Assembly: GCA_014385025.1 (NCBI GenBank)
Contig: JACRTB010000021.1
Location: 1-47,639 of the forward strand
Length of the DNA stretch: 47,639 nucleotides
Direction: 5' to 3'
Source of the DNA: Yanshouia hominis
GTDB lineage: Bacteria > Bacillota > Clostridia > Oscillospirales > Ruminococcaceae
Position numbers and translations under genes: made by a program. Numbering within the stretch: the stretch's first letter is position 1; every line of letters begins with the position of its first letter. Below, in pieces: positions 6,498 through 15,366 of the stretch. Under the pieces are notes generated by a model that saw only the letters and a program-made list of their open reading frames with translations, was not told where the DNA came from and made no database searches.

Positions 6498-8102
6498 ATG
6501 TCAGCGTACCGCGTGCTGCTCGTCGATGACGAGGAGGAAATCCGCAGCGGAATCGGAAGCAGGATCGATTGGCGAGGTCTCGGCTTCGAGCTGGTCGGGG
6601 AGGCGGAAAACGGCGAGGAGGCCCTTGAGCTTGCAGACAGCCTGCGTCCTGATCTCGTGATGACCGACATCAAGATGCCCTATATGGACGGACTCACCCT
6701 CTGCGGCCATCTGGTCCGGCGGCTGCCCGCCGCCAAGTTGGTGGTGTTTAGCGGGTTTGACGATTTCGAATATGCCAAGCAGGCGATCCGGTTCAAGGTT
6801 TCGGAGTATATCCTCAAACCGATCAACGCCTCCGAGCTGACCGCCGTGCTGCAGAAAATCAAGGCGCAGCTCGACGCCGAGCGGGAGGAGCGCAGCAACC
6901 TCGAGGTGCTGCGCCGCCGCTATCAGGAGAGCCTGCCGCTTCTGCGCGAACAGTTTTACACCCGGCTGCTCGACGGCAGGGTAGACCCCCAACGGCTGCG
7001 GGAGCTTTCCGAGCGGTATGATGTAGGACTCGACGGCGACAGCTGGGTTGCGGCCCTCGCCCATTTTGATTCCGCCGGCGGGGAGGCCGCCATCGGCCAG
7101 AGCGAGCTTCTGCCGCTTTCGGTCCAGCAGCTGATCGATGAAAATCTGGACCAGCCCGGCTGCTGCTTCAAAACCTGCCTTTACAACGATACCGTCGCGG
7201 TGATCGCGAGCTTTTCAGGCGGCGCGGGGGTGCTCGGCTTTCTCGACGCGCTTGGCAGGGTCTGCAAGCTCGCCCGCAGCTACTTCGGGATGATCCTCAC
7301 CTTTGGGGTGGGCTCGCCCTGCAAAAGCCCTCTGGAATTGCAGGCCTCGGCCGGCGGCGCGCGCAGCGCGCTTGACTACCGGGTGCTTCTGGGGGTCGGA
7401 CGGGCGATCTATATCGACGACCTTGAGCCGGACCACTCGGCCTGTCTCGCCTTTGACGACACGGATGAGCGGGAGCTGGCCGGCGCAATCAAACTCGGCG
7501 GCGAGGAGGAGATTCGCGCGGCTATCGACCGGCTGATGGGGCGGGTGCGGGATTCCCGGCTTCCTCTGCCCGAATGCCAATGTTTTTTCCTTGAGCTGGT
7601 GAGCTGCCTGATCCGGCTGACCCGCGCCAATGCCCTGGGGCTTTCGGAGGTGTTTGGTCCGGATTTCACCGGCGCGGTGCTGCTGACCGACTTCAATTCG
7701 CCCGGGGAGCTCGGCCGCTGGTGCGCCGACCGCTGCCTGAAAATCCGTGAACTGATCCGCCGCGAGCGCAGCGACTCGACCCGGCGCACCGTGGAACGCG
7801 CCTGCGGCTACATCGGGGAAAACTTTGCGGACGGAGATCTTTCGGTCGAACGGCTCTGCGAACACCTGCATCTGAGTCCGGCTTATTTTTCGACGATTTT
7901 CAAGCGCGAAACCGGCATGAGCTTTACCAACTATGTCACCAGAACACGGATGGAGGAAGCCGCCCGCCTGCTGCGGGACACCGATGACAAAACCTACCTG
8001 ATTGCCGAAAAGACCGGCTTTGTGGACGCAAATTATTTCAGCTACGTCTTTAAGAGGCATTTCGGCCTCTCGCCGTCGCGATACCGGGCCGGACCGGGCT
8101 GA
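6498..8102 (+). CDS. YesN-type response regulator with AraC DNA-binding domain
   Basis: A 534-residue protein. The N-terminal receiver domain (about 1-120) has the acidic pair D10/D11, the phosphoacceptor D57 in MTDIKMPYMDG and the conserved lysine in ILKPI. A linker of about 300 residues follows, then a C-terminal AraC/XylS pair of helix-turn-helices ending YFSYVFKRHFGLSPSRYR. This architecture is the YesN family, which partners YesM kinases and controls sugar uptake in Firmicutes. The start has GAAGGAGGGG just upstream. The partner kinase, a binding protein and MglB follow on the same strand. The gene's last bases form a degenerate first unit of a 45-bp tandem array that separates it from the kinase gene. 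Confidence 0.93.
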   Translation: MSAYRVLLVDDEEEIRSGIGSRIDWRGLGFELVGEAENGEEALELADSLRPDLVMTDIKMPYMDGLTLCGHLVRRLPAAKLVVFSGFDDFEYAKQAIRFKVSEYILKPINASELTAVLQKIKAQLDAEREERSNLEVLRRRYQESLPLLREQFYTRLLDGRVDPQRLRELSERYDVGLDGDSWVAALAHFDSAGGEAAIGQSELLPLSVQQLIDENLDQPGCCFKTCLYNDTVAVIASFSGGAGVLGFLDALGRVCKLARSYFGMILTFGVGSPCKSPLELQASAGGARSALDYRVLLGVGRAIYIDDLEPDHSACLAFDDTDERELAGAIKLGGEEEIRAAIDRLMGRVRDSRLPLPECQCFFLELVSCLIRLTRANALGLSEVFGPDFTGAVLLTDFNSPGELGRWCADRCLKIRELIRRERSDSTRRTVERACGYIGENFADGDLSVERLCEHLHLSPAYFSTIFKRETGMSFTNYVTRTRMEEAARLLRDTDDKTYLIAEKTGFVDANYFSYVFKRHFGLSPSRYRAGPG

Positions 8103-8425
8103 GGCCCCCGGCGGTTCGCTCTTCTCAGATCAGCGGCCGGCGGCAGGGAGCCCCGGCGATTCGCTCTTCTCAGATCAGCGGCCGGCGGCAGGGAGCCCCG
8201 GCGGTTCGCCCTTCTCAGACCGGAGGCCGGCGGCAGGGAGCCCCGGTGTCCGCCCTTCTCAGACCAACGGCCGGCGGCAGGGAATTTCAGCGGTTCGCCC
8301 TTCTCAGACCAACGGCCGGCGGCAGGGAACTTCAGCGGTTCGCCCTTCTCAGACCAACGGCCGGCGGCAGGGAACTTCAGCGGTTCGCCCTTCTCAGACC
8401 AGCGGCTAATGGCAGGAACTTTAAC
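8084..8425. repeat. 45-bp tandem array between regulator and kinase genes
   Basis: TTCTCAGA recurs at 8122, 8167, 8212, 8256, 8301, 8346 and 8391, giving seven units of 45 bp (one of 44). Each unit contains GGCCGGCGGCAGGGA. The 3' end of the regulator gene (about 8084-8120) aligns as a degenerate unit, so the array seems to have grown from the gene tail. Because 45 is a multiple of three, long repeat-encoded frames appear on both strands; none has a ribosome site and I do not call them genes. Confidence 0.9.
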
Positions 8426-8471
8426 GGTCCTCTTTTCGCGGGCCGACAATTGACAGCAAGGAGGACTGGCC

Positions 8472-10286
8472 GTGTCAAATTTTCTCGACTCGATGATGCG
8501 GCGGCTTTCGGTGTGGTACCGGCGCTCCAGCATCCAGGTCGTGATCTCCCTCTCGTTTACCATCGTCGCCGTGATTGGGATGATCCTGCTCGGCAGCGCG
8601 CTGCTGCTGCGCTTTTCCTCCTCGACCGACGCGCTGCTCGCCGAGGACAGCCGCCGGATTCTCGACCAGGTGAACCTCAATCTTGACAGCTATCTGCGCG
8701 GCATGATGCGGGTCTCCGACACGATGTATTACCGGGTGATCAAGAACGCCGACCTGGCGGAGGACAGCATCGGCGCGGGGATGAACCTGCTCTATGAGAC
8801 GAACCGGGACACGGTGGTTTCCATCGCCGTTTTTTCGCAGAACGGTGGCCTTGTCTCGGCCACCCCGCTTTCCAGCCTGAAGCGGCAGGCAAGGCCCGCG
8901 CAGCAGGAATGGTTTACCGCGGCGGCGGAAAAGATTGAGAACCTGCACTTTTCAACCCCGCATGTGCAAAACCTCTTTGAGGACCCGGACTATCTCTACC
9001 GCTGGGTCGTTTCCCTTTCCCGGCAGGTCGAGCTGACCCGCGCGGGAACGATCGAGAGCGGGGTGCTGCTGGTGGATATGAACTTCGGCGGCATCGAACA
9101 GATCTGCAAGGATGTCGATCTCGGCGGAAGCGGCTATCTCTACCTGATCGACGGGGACGGCGAGATCATCTACCACCCGCGCCAGCAGCTCATCTATGCC
9201 AGCCTGCTGCGGGAGAACAACCGCGCGGCGGCGGGCTATGAGGATGGAAGCCACCGCGAGGAATTCGAAGGAAAAAACCGCCAGGTCACCGTCAAGACGG
9301 TGGGCTACACCGGCTGGAAGCTGGTCGGCGTCGTCCCGGCCGAGAGCCTTGCTTCCAACCATATTCAGCTGCGGCTGTTCGGCGTTTTTATCGTGCTCTT
9401 CTTTATCTTCTTCCTTGTCTTTGTCAACCTCGGGGTGTCGGAACGGATCGCGGTGCCGATCAAGGCGCTGGAACAGTCGGTCAAAGAGCTGGAGGCGGGC
9501 AGCGAGTCGGTTGACATCGCCATCGGCGGACCCTATGAGGTGCAGCATCTGGGCAACTCGATCCGCTCGATGGTTTCGACGATGCGCCAGCTCATGGACG
9601 ACATCATCCGGCAGGAGGAATCGAAGCGCAAATCCGAGCTGGACGTGCTCCAGTCCCAGATCAACCCCCATTTCCTCTACAACACCCTCGATTCGATCGT
9701 CTGGATGATCGAAAACAACCGCTATGACGACGCCATCGTGATGGTCACCTCTCTGGCGCGGCTGTTCCGCATCTCCCTCTCGCGGGGCCGCACCCTCATC
9801 ACCGTGGGGGAGGAGCTTGAGCACGCCCGCCATTATATGACCATCCAGAAGATGCGCTTTAAGAACAAGTTTACAAGCGAGATCCGCGCCGACGGGGAGG
9901 CTCTCAGCTGCGAAACGGTCAAGCTGGTGGTGCAGCCGATCGTTGAAAACGCCATCTACCATGGAATGGAGTATGCCGATGGGGACGGTGAAATTCTCGT
10001 CTGGGCCCACATCGAGGGGGAGGACCTCTACATCGATGTGACCGATAACGGACCCGGCATGCGCCAGGAGCAGGTGGACCGGCTTCTCCGCGAGGACGGC
10101 GGTCCCGCCGCCCCGAGCCGCCGCGGCTCGGGGATCGGGCTGCGCAACGTCCACCAGCGGATTCAGCTCACCTACGGAAAGCCGTACGGACTGGAGATCG
10201 AGAGCGAGCCGGACGAAGGCACCAACATCCGGATTCATCTGCCGGTCCGCCGGCCCGGCGGAAACGGGGAGGAGGCGCGGAAATGA
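8472..10286 (+). CDS. YesM-type sensor histidine kinase
   Basis: A 604-residue membrane kinase that starts at a GTG preceded by AAGGAGGA. TM1 is about residues 22-47, an extracellular sensor region about 48-300 and TM2 about 301-322, followed by a HAMP domain. The His_kinase domain has its phosphoacceptor histidine near residue 399 in QINPHFLYNTLDSI. The HATPase domain has the N box VVQPIVENAIYHG and G boxes DNGPGM and GSGIGLRNV. This is the LytS/YesM class. It should phosphorylate the YesN-type regulator encoded upstream. Its stop overlaps the start of a periplasmic-binding protein gene by 4 bp, so a binding-protein-assisted sugar signal is likely. Confidence 0.93.
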   Translation: MSNFLDSMMRRLSVWYRRSSIQVVISLSFTIVAVIGMILLGSALLLRFSSSTDALLAEDSRRILDQVNLNLDSYLRGMMRVSDTMYYRVIKNADLAEDSIGAGMNLLYETNRDTVVSIAVFSQNGGLVSATPLSSLKRQARPAQQEWFTAAAEKIENLHFSTPHVQNLFEDPDYLYRWVVSLSRQVELTRAGTIESGVLLVDMNFGGIEQICKDVDLGGSGYLYLIDGDGEIIYHPRQQLIYASLLRENNRAAAGYEDGSHREEFEGKNRQVTVKTVGYTGWKLVGVVPAESLASNHIQLRLFGVFIVLFFIFFLVFVNLGVSERIAVPIKALEQSVKELEAGSESVDIAIGGPYEVQHLGNSIRSMVSTMRQLMDDIIRQEESKRKSELDVLQSQINPHFLYNTLDSIVWMIENNRYDDAIVMVTSLARLFRISLSRGRTLITVGEELEHARHYMTIQKMRFKNKFTSEIRADGEALSCETVKLVVQPIVENAIYHGMEYADGDGEILVWAHIEGEDLYIDVTDNGPGMRQEQVDRLLREDGGPAAPSRRGSGIGLRNVHQRIQLTYGKPYGLEIESEPDEGTNIRIHLPVRRPGGNGEEARK

Positions 10287-11224
10287 AAAAACGCTATCTG
10301 CTGCTGTTCGCCGTTTTCCTGCTGGCCTTCGGGGCGCTGTTTACCCTGCTGAGCGCGGCCCCGCTCCAGCAGCGTCCGCGCGATTACCTTGAAATTTCGG
10401 TCATCACCCGGGAATCCGACTCGTCGATCTGGGCGTCCATCCGCCAGGGGATGGAGCAGGCGGCCAACGATTTTGACGTTGAGCTGAGGCTGGTCACCCT
10501 CACCGAAACCAACAGCGTTTCGGAACAGCGGATGCTCCTCTCGCGGGAAGCCAAAGGGGGCGCCGACGCGCTGATCCTCGCCCCCGCCGATCCGGACGCC
10601 CTCGGGGATGCGGTCGCGGAGGCCGGAATTCCGGTCGTGACCATGCAGGCTCCCGTGGGGAACGCTCCCTGCATCTCGGTGGACAACGAGGCGATGGGCG
10701 GGGAGCTGGCCCGCTCGATGCTGCCCCGCCTGCGGACCGGCGACCGGGTCGTGCTGCTCTCGGTCTTTCCCGGCGGGGGCGCTGTCGCCGGACGGGCCGC
10801 CGGCGCGAGGCGGGCGCTCGAGGAACAGGGCGTGGCGGTGGAGGAGCTGTGGCTTCCCGGTGGCCGGAGCGCGATGGGGGAGGCCCTTTCCGGGCTTCTC
10901 TCCGATCCCCCCGAGCTGGTCATCGCACTGGAACCGGCCGCGCTCGAGGGAGCGGTGCGCGTTTTCCAGGGGCTGGAAAGCGCCCCCGCCCTCTGCGGAA
11001 TCGGCTCGACCAGCCTGATCGTCTCCTGCCTCGAGAAGAAGCTCATCGAGGCGATCGCCGCTCAGAACGACTTTGCCGCGGGCTATCTCGCCATCGACGC
11101 GGCGGTTGCGGCCGCCGAGGGGAGGCCGCTTTCTCCCGCGGAACCGATCGGGTTTTCGATCGTCCGGCAGGAGACGATGTATCTCCCGGAGAACCAGAAG
11201 CTGCTTTTCCCGTTTGTACGCTAA
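10283..11224 (+). CDS. Membrane-anchored periplasmic sugar-binding protein (sensor partner)
   Basis: A 313-residue protein with an N-terminal hydrophobic segment (LLLFAVFLLAFGALFTLL) and no lipobox cysteine, then a LacI/RbsB-like periplasmic-binding fold (YLEISVITRESDSSIWASIR; later GGADALILAPADPDAL). It is shorter and more diverged than transport binding proteins. It overlaps the kinase gene by 4 bp (ATGA), so the two are coupled. In similar Clostridial operons such a protein sits between a YesM kinase and MglB and is thought to present sugar to the kinase. That role is inferred from context. Confidence 0.82.
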   Translation: MKKRYLLLFAVFLLAFGALFTLLSAAPLQQRPRDYLEISVITRESDSSIWASIRQGMEQAANDFDVELRLVTLTETNSVSEQRMLLSREAKGGADALILAPADPDALGDAVAEAGIPVVTMQAPVGNAPCISVDNEAMGGELARSMLPRLRTGDRVVLLSVFPGGGAVAGRAAGARRALEEQGVAVEELWLPGGRSAMGEALSGLLSDPPELVIALEPAALEGAVRVFQGLESAPALCGIGSTSLIVSCLEKKLIEAIAAQNDFAAGYLAIDAAVAAAEGRPLSPAEPIGFSIVRQETMYLPENQKLLFPFVR

Positions 11225-11258
11225 GCAATTTGCGCGGTAACCAAAAGGAGGGACTCTG

Positions 11259-12311
11259 ATGAACAGACCGAACCGGACGCCCCGCCGCCTCTGCCTGCTT
11301 CTCGCACTGCTGCTGGGGATTCTGCCCGGCTGCCGGAGCGCCGCGCCCTCCCGCGGCGCCGACGGAATCCGGGTTGGCGTGGCCCTTTACCAGCAGAACG
11401 ATACCTTTATTGCAACCATTGTGTCGAGCCTTGAGGCGGCGGCCCGCGAGCGGGAGGCGGACGAAGGGCTGAAGATTACCCTGAACATCACCGACGGACG
11501 CGGCAGTCAGGCGACGCAGAACGAACAGATCGACCGCTTTCTGTCAACCGGCTATGACGTCATCTGCGTCAATCTTGTAGACCGCACCGCGGCGGCGGTG
11601 ATCGTCGATAAGGCGAAGAGCGCCGGAATCCCCCTGATCTTCTTTAACCGCGAACCGGTCCGGGAGGACATCATGCGCTGGGACAAGGTGTATTATGTCG
11701 GCGCCGAGGCGGGAAAGTCCGGGGTCATGCAGGGGGAACTGGTTGCCGAGGCCTACCGCGCGGACCCGGAGGCCCTCGACCGCAGCGGCGACGGAGTGCT
11801 GCAATATGTCATGCTCGAGGGTGAGCCGGGGCATCAGGATTCCCTGCTGCGCACCGAATATTCGATCAAAGCGGTCACCTCTGCCAATGTGACGACCGAA
11901 AAGCTCGCCAACGACACCGCCAACTGGAACCGTGGGCAGGCCGCGAGCCGGATGTCCCAGTGGATCGACCAGTTCGGCGGCCGGATTGAGGTGGTTTTTG
12001 CCAACAACGACGACATGGCGCTCGGCGCGCTGGACGCCTGCCGCGCGGCGGGAGTCGAACCGTTGCCCTTTGTTGTCGGCATCGACGCGACTCCGCCCGC
12101 CTGTGAATCGCTGCGCGCGGGGGAGCTGCGCGGCAGCGTTTATAACGACTCCCCCGGGCAGGCGAAGGCGATTCTCGATCTCTCGGTCGCTCTGGCAACG
12201 GGCCGCAGCCCCTCGGAGGCGGTCAACTTCAGGGAAGAAAAATATGTCTGGCTCCCCTATCACAAGGTGACCCCGGAGACCCTCGATGAGGTGGTGCCTC
12301 CGGCGGAGTGA
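11259..12311 (+). CDS. mglB: MglB-like galactose/glucose-binding lipoprotein
   Basis: A 350-residue lipoprotein. The signal peptide has the lipobox ILPGC (C25), followed by a Peripla_BP_4 domain from about residue 37 (VGVALYQQNDTFIATIVSSL). Family motifs include FLSTGYDVICVNLVDR, FFNREPV and VFANNDDMALGALDA, typical of the galactose/methyl-galactoside-binding proteins that feed the Mgl ABC importer. It follows the sensor-binding-protein gene by 34 bp with AAAAGGAGG before its ATG. No mglA or mglC follows. The next gene is convergent, so the importer parts are elsewhere or lost. The last 97 bp of the gene, with 46 bp of spacer, are repeated three more times downstream. Confidence 0.87.
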   Translation: MNRPNRTPRRLCLLLALLLGILPGCRSAAPSRGADGIRVGVALYQQNDTFIATIVSSLEAAAREREADEGLKITLNITDGRGSQATQNEQIDRFLSTGYDVICVNLVDRTAAAVIVDKAKSAGIPLIFFNREPVREDIMRWDKVYYVGAEAGKSGVMQGELVAEAYRADPEALDRSGDGVLQYVMLEGEPGHQDSLLRTEYSIKAVTSANVTTEKLANDTANWNRGQAASRMSQWIDQFGGRIEVVFANNDDMALGALDACRAAGVEPLPFVVGIDATPPACESLRAGELRGSVYNDSPGQAKAILDLSVALATGRSPSEAVNFREEKYVWLPYHKVTPETLDEVVPPAE

Positions 12312-12740
12312 GCGGTTTTTCCCTTCCGGACGCTCCGGCAGGGGATTGCGGTCCCCCGGAGGCGGCCGGCTTCAGGGAAGAAAAATATGTCTGGCTCCCC
12401 TATCACAAGGTGACCCCGGAGACCCTCGACGAGGTGGTGCCTCCGGCGGAGTGAGCGGTTTTTTCCTTCCGGACGCTCCGGCAGGGGATTGCGGTCCCCC
12501 GGAGGCGGCCGGCTTCAGGGAAGAAAAATATGTCTGGCTCCCCTGTCACAAGGTGACCCCGGAGACCCTCGACGAGGTGCTGCCTCCGGCGGAGTGAGCG
12601 GTTTTTTCCTTCCGGACGCTCCGGCAGGGGATTGCGGTCCCCCGGAGGCGGTCAGCTTCAGGGAAGAAAAATATGTCTGGCTCCCCTGTCACAAGGTGAC
12701 CCCGGAGACCCTCGACGAGGTGCTGCCTCCGGCGGAGTGA
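12214..12740. repeat. 143-bp tandem repeats of the mglB 3' tail (3.7 copies)
   Basis: CGGAGGCGG recurs at 12214, 12357, 12500 and 12643, an exact 143-bp period. Each unit has the mglB tail encoding EEKYVWLPxHKVTPETLDEV and the TGA stop, then a 46-bp spacer. The spacer holds two small hairpins, CCGGA-CGC-TCCGG and GGGGA-TTGCGG-TCCCC. The array ends at the stop codon of the fourth tail. The three extra copies resemble each other more than they resemble the gene. 143 is not a multiple of three, so they do not extend one frame. Confidence 0.95.
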
Positions 12741-12741
12741 A

Positions 12742-12842
12742 CCTGCCTTTCTCATAGGCGCCCGCCGCGCGGCGGCGATCTGTGGGCACGCTGCTGCACG
12801 ATTGATGAAGCCTGTCTTTCTCATAAGCACCCGCCGCGCGGC
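12742..12842. repeat. 69-bp direct repeat downstream of the mglB tail array
   Basis: CCTGCCTTTCTCATAGGC at 12742 recurs as CCTGTCTTTCTCATAAGC at 12811, each followed by CCCGCCGCGCGGCGG. Confidence 0.8.
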
Positions 12843-12914
12843 GGCAGCGCGGGAAACCGGGCCACCGGATTACGCAGCGTTTTGATCCCGCCTTACAAAA
12901 AAGGCTTGTTCCAG

Positions 12915-12964
12915 GCAGAAAGGAGGTCCCATCCGGAATTACCCGGATGGGACCTCCTTTCTGC
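12915..12964. terminator. Perfect 22-bp hairpin between convergent genes
   Basis: GCAGAAAGGAGGTCCC ATCCGG (12915-12936) is fully complementary to 12943-12964 around a 6-nt loop. It lies between the convergent mglB and M24 genes and is probably a bidirectional terminator. The only T-run is on the reverse strand, about 12 nt beyond. One arm contains AAGGAGGT, the other ACCTCCTTTCT, the sequences of a Shine-Dalgarno site and of the 16S rRNA 3' end. Confidence 0.75.
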
Positions 12965-13013
12965 GCTCAGGCGCGAGGGTTAGCTGCCGCCGGGGTTTCA
13001 GCGCGGCATTTTT

Positions 13014-14153
13014 TTAGAACAGGTCGGGCTGAATCCATGGCATGGTCGTATCCAGCTTGGGCTGCGAAAGGACCTCACAGCCCTTTTCCGTGATATGAAT
13101 CAGATCCTCAATGTGATAACGATGCCCGTCGACAATGGTGCGAAGCTCATAGCAGAGCATCATATCCTCTTCCAGGCCCTTCGTCTCGCTCGGCACGAGC
13201 ATGGGCAGCTCGTGGACGCCAATACCCAAGCCGTGGCCAACCAGGCTCATGGTGAAGGGGATTTTTTCCTTCTCGAACTGCTCCTTCGTGAACTGATAGA
13301 TGTCGCAGGCTCTGGCGCCGGGCCGAAGCTGCTCAATTCCTCTGACATAGCAGTTGGTCAGCCTCTTGTAAACGTCAAGATGCTTTTCGTTTGGCTTCCC
13401 GATCAGAATCCCTCTTGCAATGTCGGAATTGTAGTGGTTAAATCTCCCGCCGTAGTCGATGTGGATGACGCTTCCATCCTCCAGACGGACATCGGGGCTG
13501 GGGGAACAGTGGGCCATTTCGGAGCGTCTTCCGCTGCCGAGGCACATGAATTCAATGGCCTGGCATCCGTTATCAAACATATTTTTGATAATGCGGACCG
13601 CAAGGTCATTTTCAGAATCTCCCACTCTGCTCATCCGGACGGCCGCCTCCATTGCACGGACGGTGTTGAGTCCGGCGTAGGAGAGCTGTTTGATCTCCCG
13701 CAGTTCCTTGACGGCGCGGACCTGATCAAAAATACGGGCGCACTGCACAAACTCGGCATTCGGCAGGAGGGTGATCAATTCCTGATAATAGGTTGCCATC
13801 AGGTAATTGAGCTCAATTCCGATGCGCTTGTTTTCCAGATGCTTCTCTTTGATCACATCCGCAAGCATCGCGATCGGAGAACACTGCAGCTCGACAAAAT
13901 AACGTCTGTCGCTGATCCAGGTTTCCGCTTCTACGGTTGGTTCCTCGATTTTGCACGCTATGATTGCGGGCTCAGAGGCAAGCGGCATCACCGTGATGGC
14001 AAGACGTTCACGAATCGACGTCTGCGTCTGAATGTAGGTCTCTGCAAAGTAGAGGACGTTTTCAGGGGAAATGGCAACCAGCACATCCAGCCCCTGCCGC
14101 TCCATATACGGCTTGCACCGCTCATAACGGGCGCCTCTCGTCTCGTCTAACAT
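13014..14153 (-). CDS. M24 family metallopeptidase (Xaa-Pro dipeptidase/creatinase fold), copy 1
   Basis: A 379-residue protein with the pita-bread fold. The N-terminal domain (1-150) has LVAISPENVLYFAETYIQT. The C-terminal catalytic domain keeps all five metal ligands of M24 peptidases: D in IHIDYGG, D in NSDIARG, H in VGHGLGIGVHE, E in MLCYELRTIV and E in RYHIEDLIHIT. Creatinases lack these ligands, so a metallo-dipeptidase or amidohydrolase activity is more likely than creatine hydrolysis. The substrate is unknown. It is 30 bp downstream of a paralogue and belongs to a transport gene cluster, which suggests that the imported compound is hydrolysed inside the cell. Start ATG at 14153 after AAAGGGGTG. 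Confidence 0.87.
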   Translation of the reverse strand: MLDETRGARYERCKPYMERQGLDVLVAISPENVLYFAETYIQTQTSIRERLAITVMPLASEPAIIACKIEEPTVEAETWISDRRYFVELQCSPIAMLADVIKEKHLENKRIGIELNYLMATYYQELITLLPNAEFVQCARIFDQVRAVKELREIKQLSYAGLNTVRAMEAAVRMSRVGDSENDLAVRIIKNMFDNGCQAIEFMCLGSGRRSEMAHCSPSPDVRLEDGSVIHIDYGGRFNHYNSDIARGILIGKPNEKHLDVYKRLTNCYVRGIEQLRPGARACDIYQFTKEQFEKEKIPFTMSLVGHGLGIGVHELPMLVPSETKGLEEDMMLCYELRTIVDGHRYHIEDLIHITEKGCEVLSQPKLDTTMPWIQPDLF

Positions 14154-14183
14154 GAATACACCCCTTTATCTTACTGAACTCAT

Positions 14184-15311
14184 TCATTTAATAATCTGAT
14201 AGGTTGGATGGAAGCCCTCCGGCGCGGACAGCACCACAGGACCGTGCGGCGTAATCCGAACCAGATCTTCAATATGATACCGGAATCCGTCAACATGCAC
14301 CGCGTGCTCCACACACATCACCATGTTTTCCTCCAGCGGCGTTTCATTCCCCGGGGCAAGCATGGGATATTCATGGACGCTCAGGCCCAGTCCATGTCCG
14401 GAATGGACGCGGTTGAAGGGAAGCCCCATCTTCTCGCTCATCGCCTTTGCGGTGAAATAGACGGAATTGGCCGGAGCGCCCAATTGACACGCCTCTACGG
14501 CCGCAACATAAACCTCCATCATCCGGTCGAAGACATCCACATGTTTTGTGTTTGGCTCACCGATAATAAAGGTCCGGGCGACATCCGAGTTGTAATGGTC
14601 AAACAAACCGCCAAAATCAATGCGGCCGTGGGTATGATTGACCATCGGAAGGTCCGCGGGCAGCCCATGCACCAGAATTGACCGGTCGCCGGTGCCCATA
14701 ACCAAAAACTCTATGCTGGTGCAGCCCCCGTCGATCATCTTCTTGGCAATGCGCTTGGAAAAATCGGTTTCCAAAGAGCCAACGCCAACCTCGCTGATCG
14801 CCTCGGTATATGCATCGCGGGTCACCAGGGCCGCGTGCTGAAGAATTTCGATCTCCCGCTCCTCTTTGATCGAGCGGACCACATTAAAGGTATGCAGGCA
14901 TGATTCAATTTTTACATTGGGCAGCCGCTGCATGAGCTCGCGGTAATAAGCGGCGGAAAGATAGTCCATCTCAATGCCGATCCGCTTATTAAGAAGACCC
15001 CGCTCGGTAAGCACATCCACCAAAAACTGGATGGGCGATTCCTTGAACTCAAAATAGTAGCGGCGGTCCTTGATCCAGCACTCGTTCTCGACGGTCGGCT
15101 CCTCAATCACGCAGGCAATCATTGCGGGATCCTGCTCGAGCGGAAGCACCGCAATCGCGAGCCTGTCCCGGATGGACTTCTGTGTCTGGATATAGGTTTC
15201 GGAGAAGTACAGTACATTTTCAGGAGAAATTGCGATCACAACATCAAAGTTCTGCTTTTTCATCTCCTGCTTTAATTTTTCATAACGCAGGGAAACTCCC
15301 GAATCTCTCAT
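14184..15311 (-). CDS. M24 family metallopeptidase, copy 2
   Basis: A 375-residue paralogue of the next gene downstream (shared SPENVLYF-E-TYIQTQ-SIR-RLAI). The five metal ligands are present: D in GRIDFGG, D in NSDVART, H in SGHGLGLSVHE, E in VMCVEHAVHV and E in RYHIEDLVRIT. I chose the ATG at 15311 (MRDSGVSLRY) after GGGAGAG rather than a TTG 21 bp upstream. Two diverged copies side by side hint at a heterodimer or at two related substrates. A terminator-like hairpin separates the pair from the TRAP permease, so expression may be partly independent. Confidence 0.87.
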   Translation of the reverse strand: MRDSGVSLRYEKLKQEMKKQNFDVVIAISPENVLYFSETYIQTQKSIRDRLAIAVLPLEQDPAMIACVIEEPTVENECWIKDRRYYFEFKESPIQFLVDVLTERGLLNKRIGIEMDYLSAAYYRELMQRLPNVKIESCLHTFNVVRSIKEEREIEILQHAALVTRDAYTEAISEVGVGSLETDFSKRIAKKMIDGGCTSIEFLVMGTGDRSILVHGLPADLPMVNHTHGRIDFGGLFDHYNSDVARTFIIGEPNTKHVDVFDRMMEVYVAAVEACQLGAPANSVYFTAKAMSEKMGLPFNRVHSGHGLGLSVHEYPMLAPGNETPLEENMVMCVEHAVHVDGFRYHIEDLVRITPHGPVVLSAPEGFHPTYQIIK

Positions 15312-15366
15312 TTCAATTTTCTCTCCCTTCAATTTGCATTCCCGATGGTCAGGCTTCCTTTTGGGG

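Noticed and set aside
8084..8425. CRISPR array
   Set aside because: The 45-bp units are contiguous repeats without unique spacers, and no cas genes are present.
8002..8680. Long frames on both strands across the 45-bp array, with 15-residue repeats
   Set aside because: They exist because the unit length is a multiple of three; no ribosome site, and they overlap real genes at both ends.
12286..12740. ORFs of 103 and 83 codons made of mglB tail repeats
   Set aside because: They are products of the 143-bp tandem repeat and lack ribosome sites and a sensible N-terminus.
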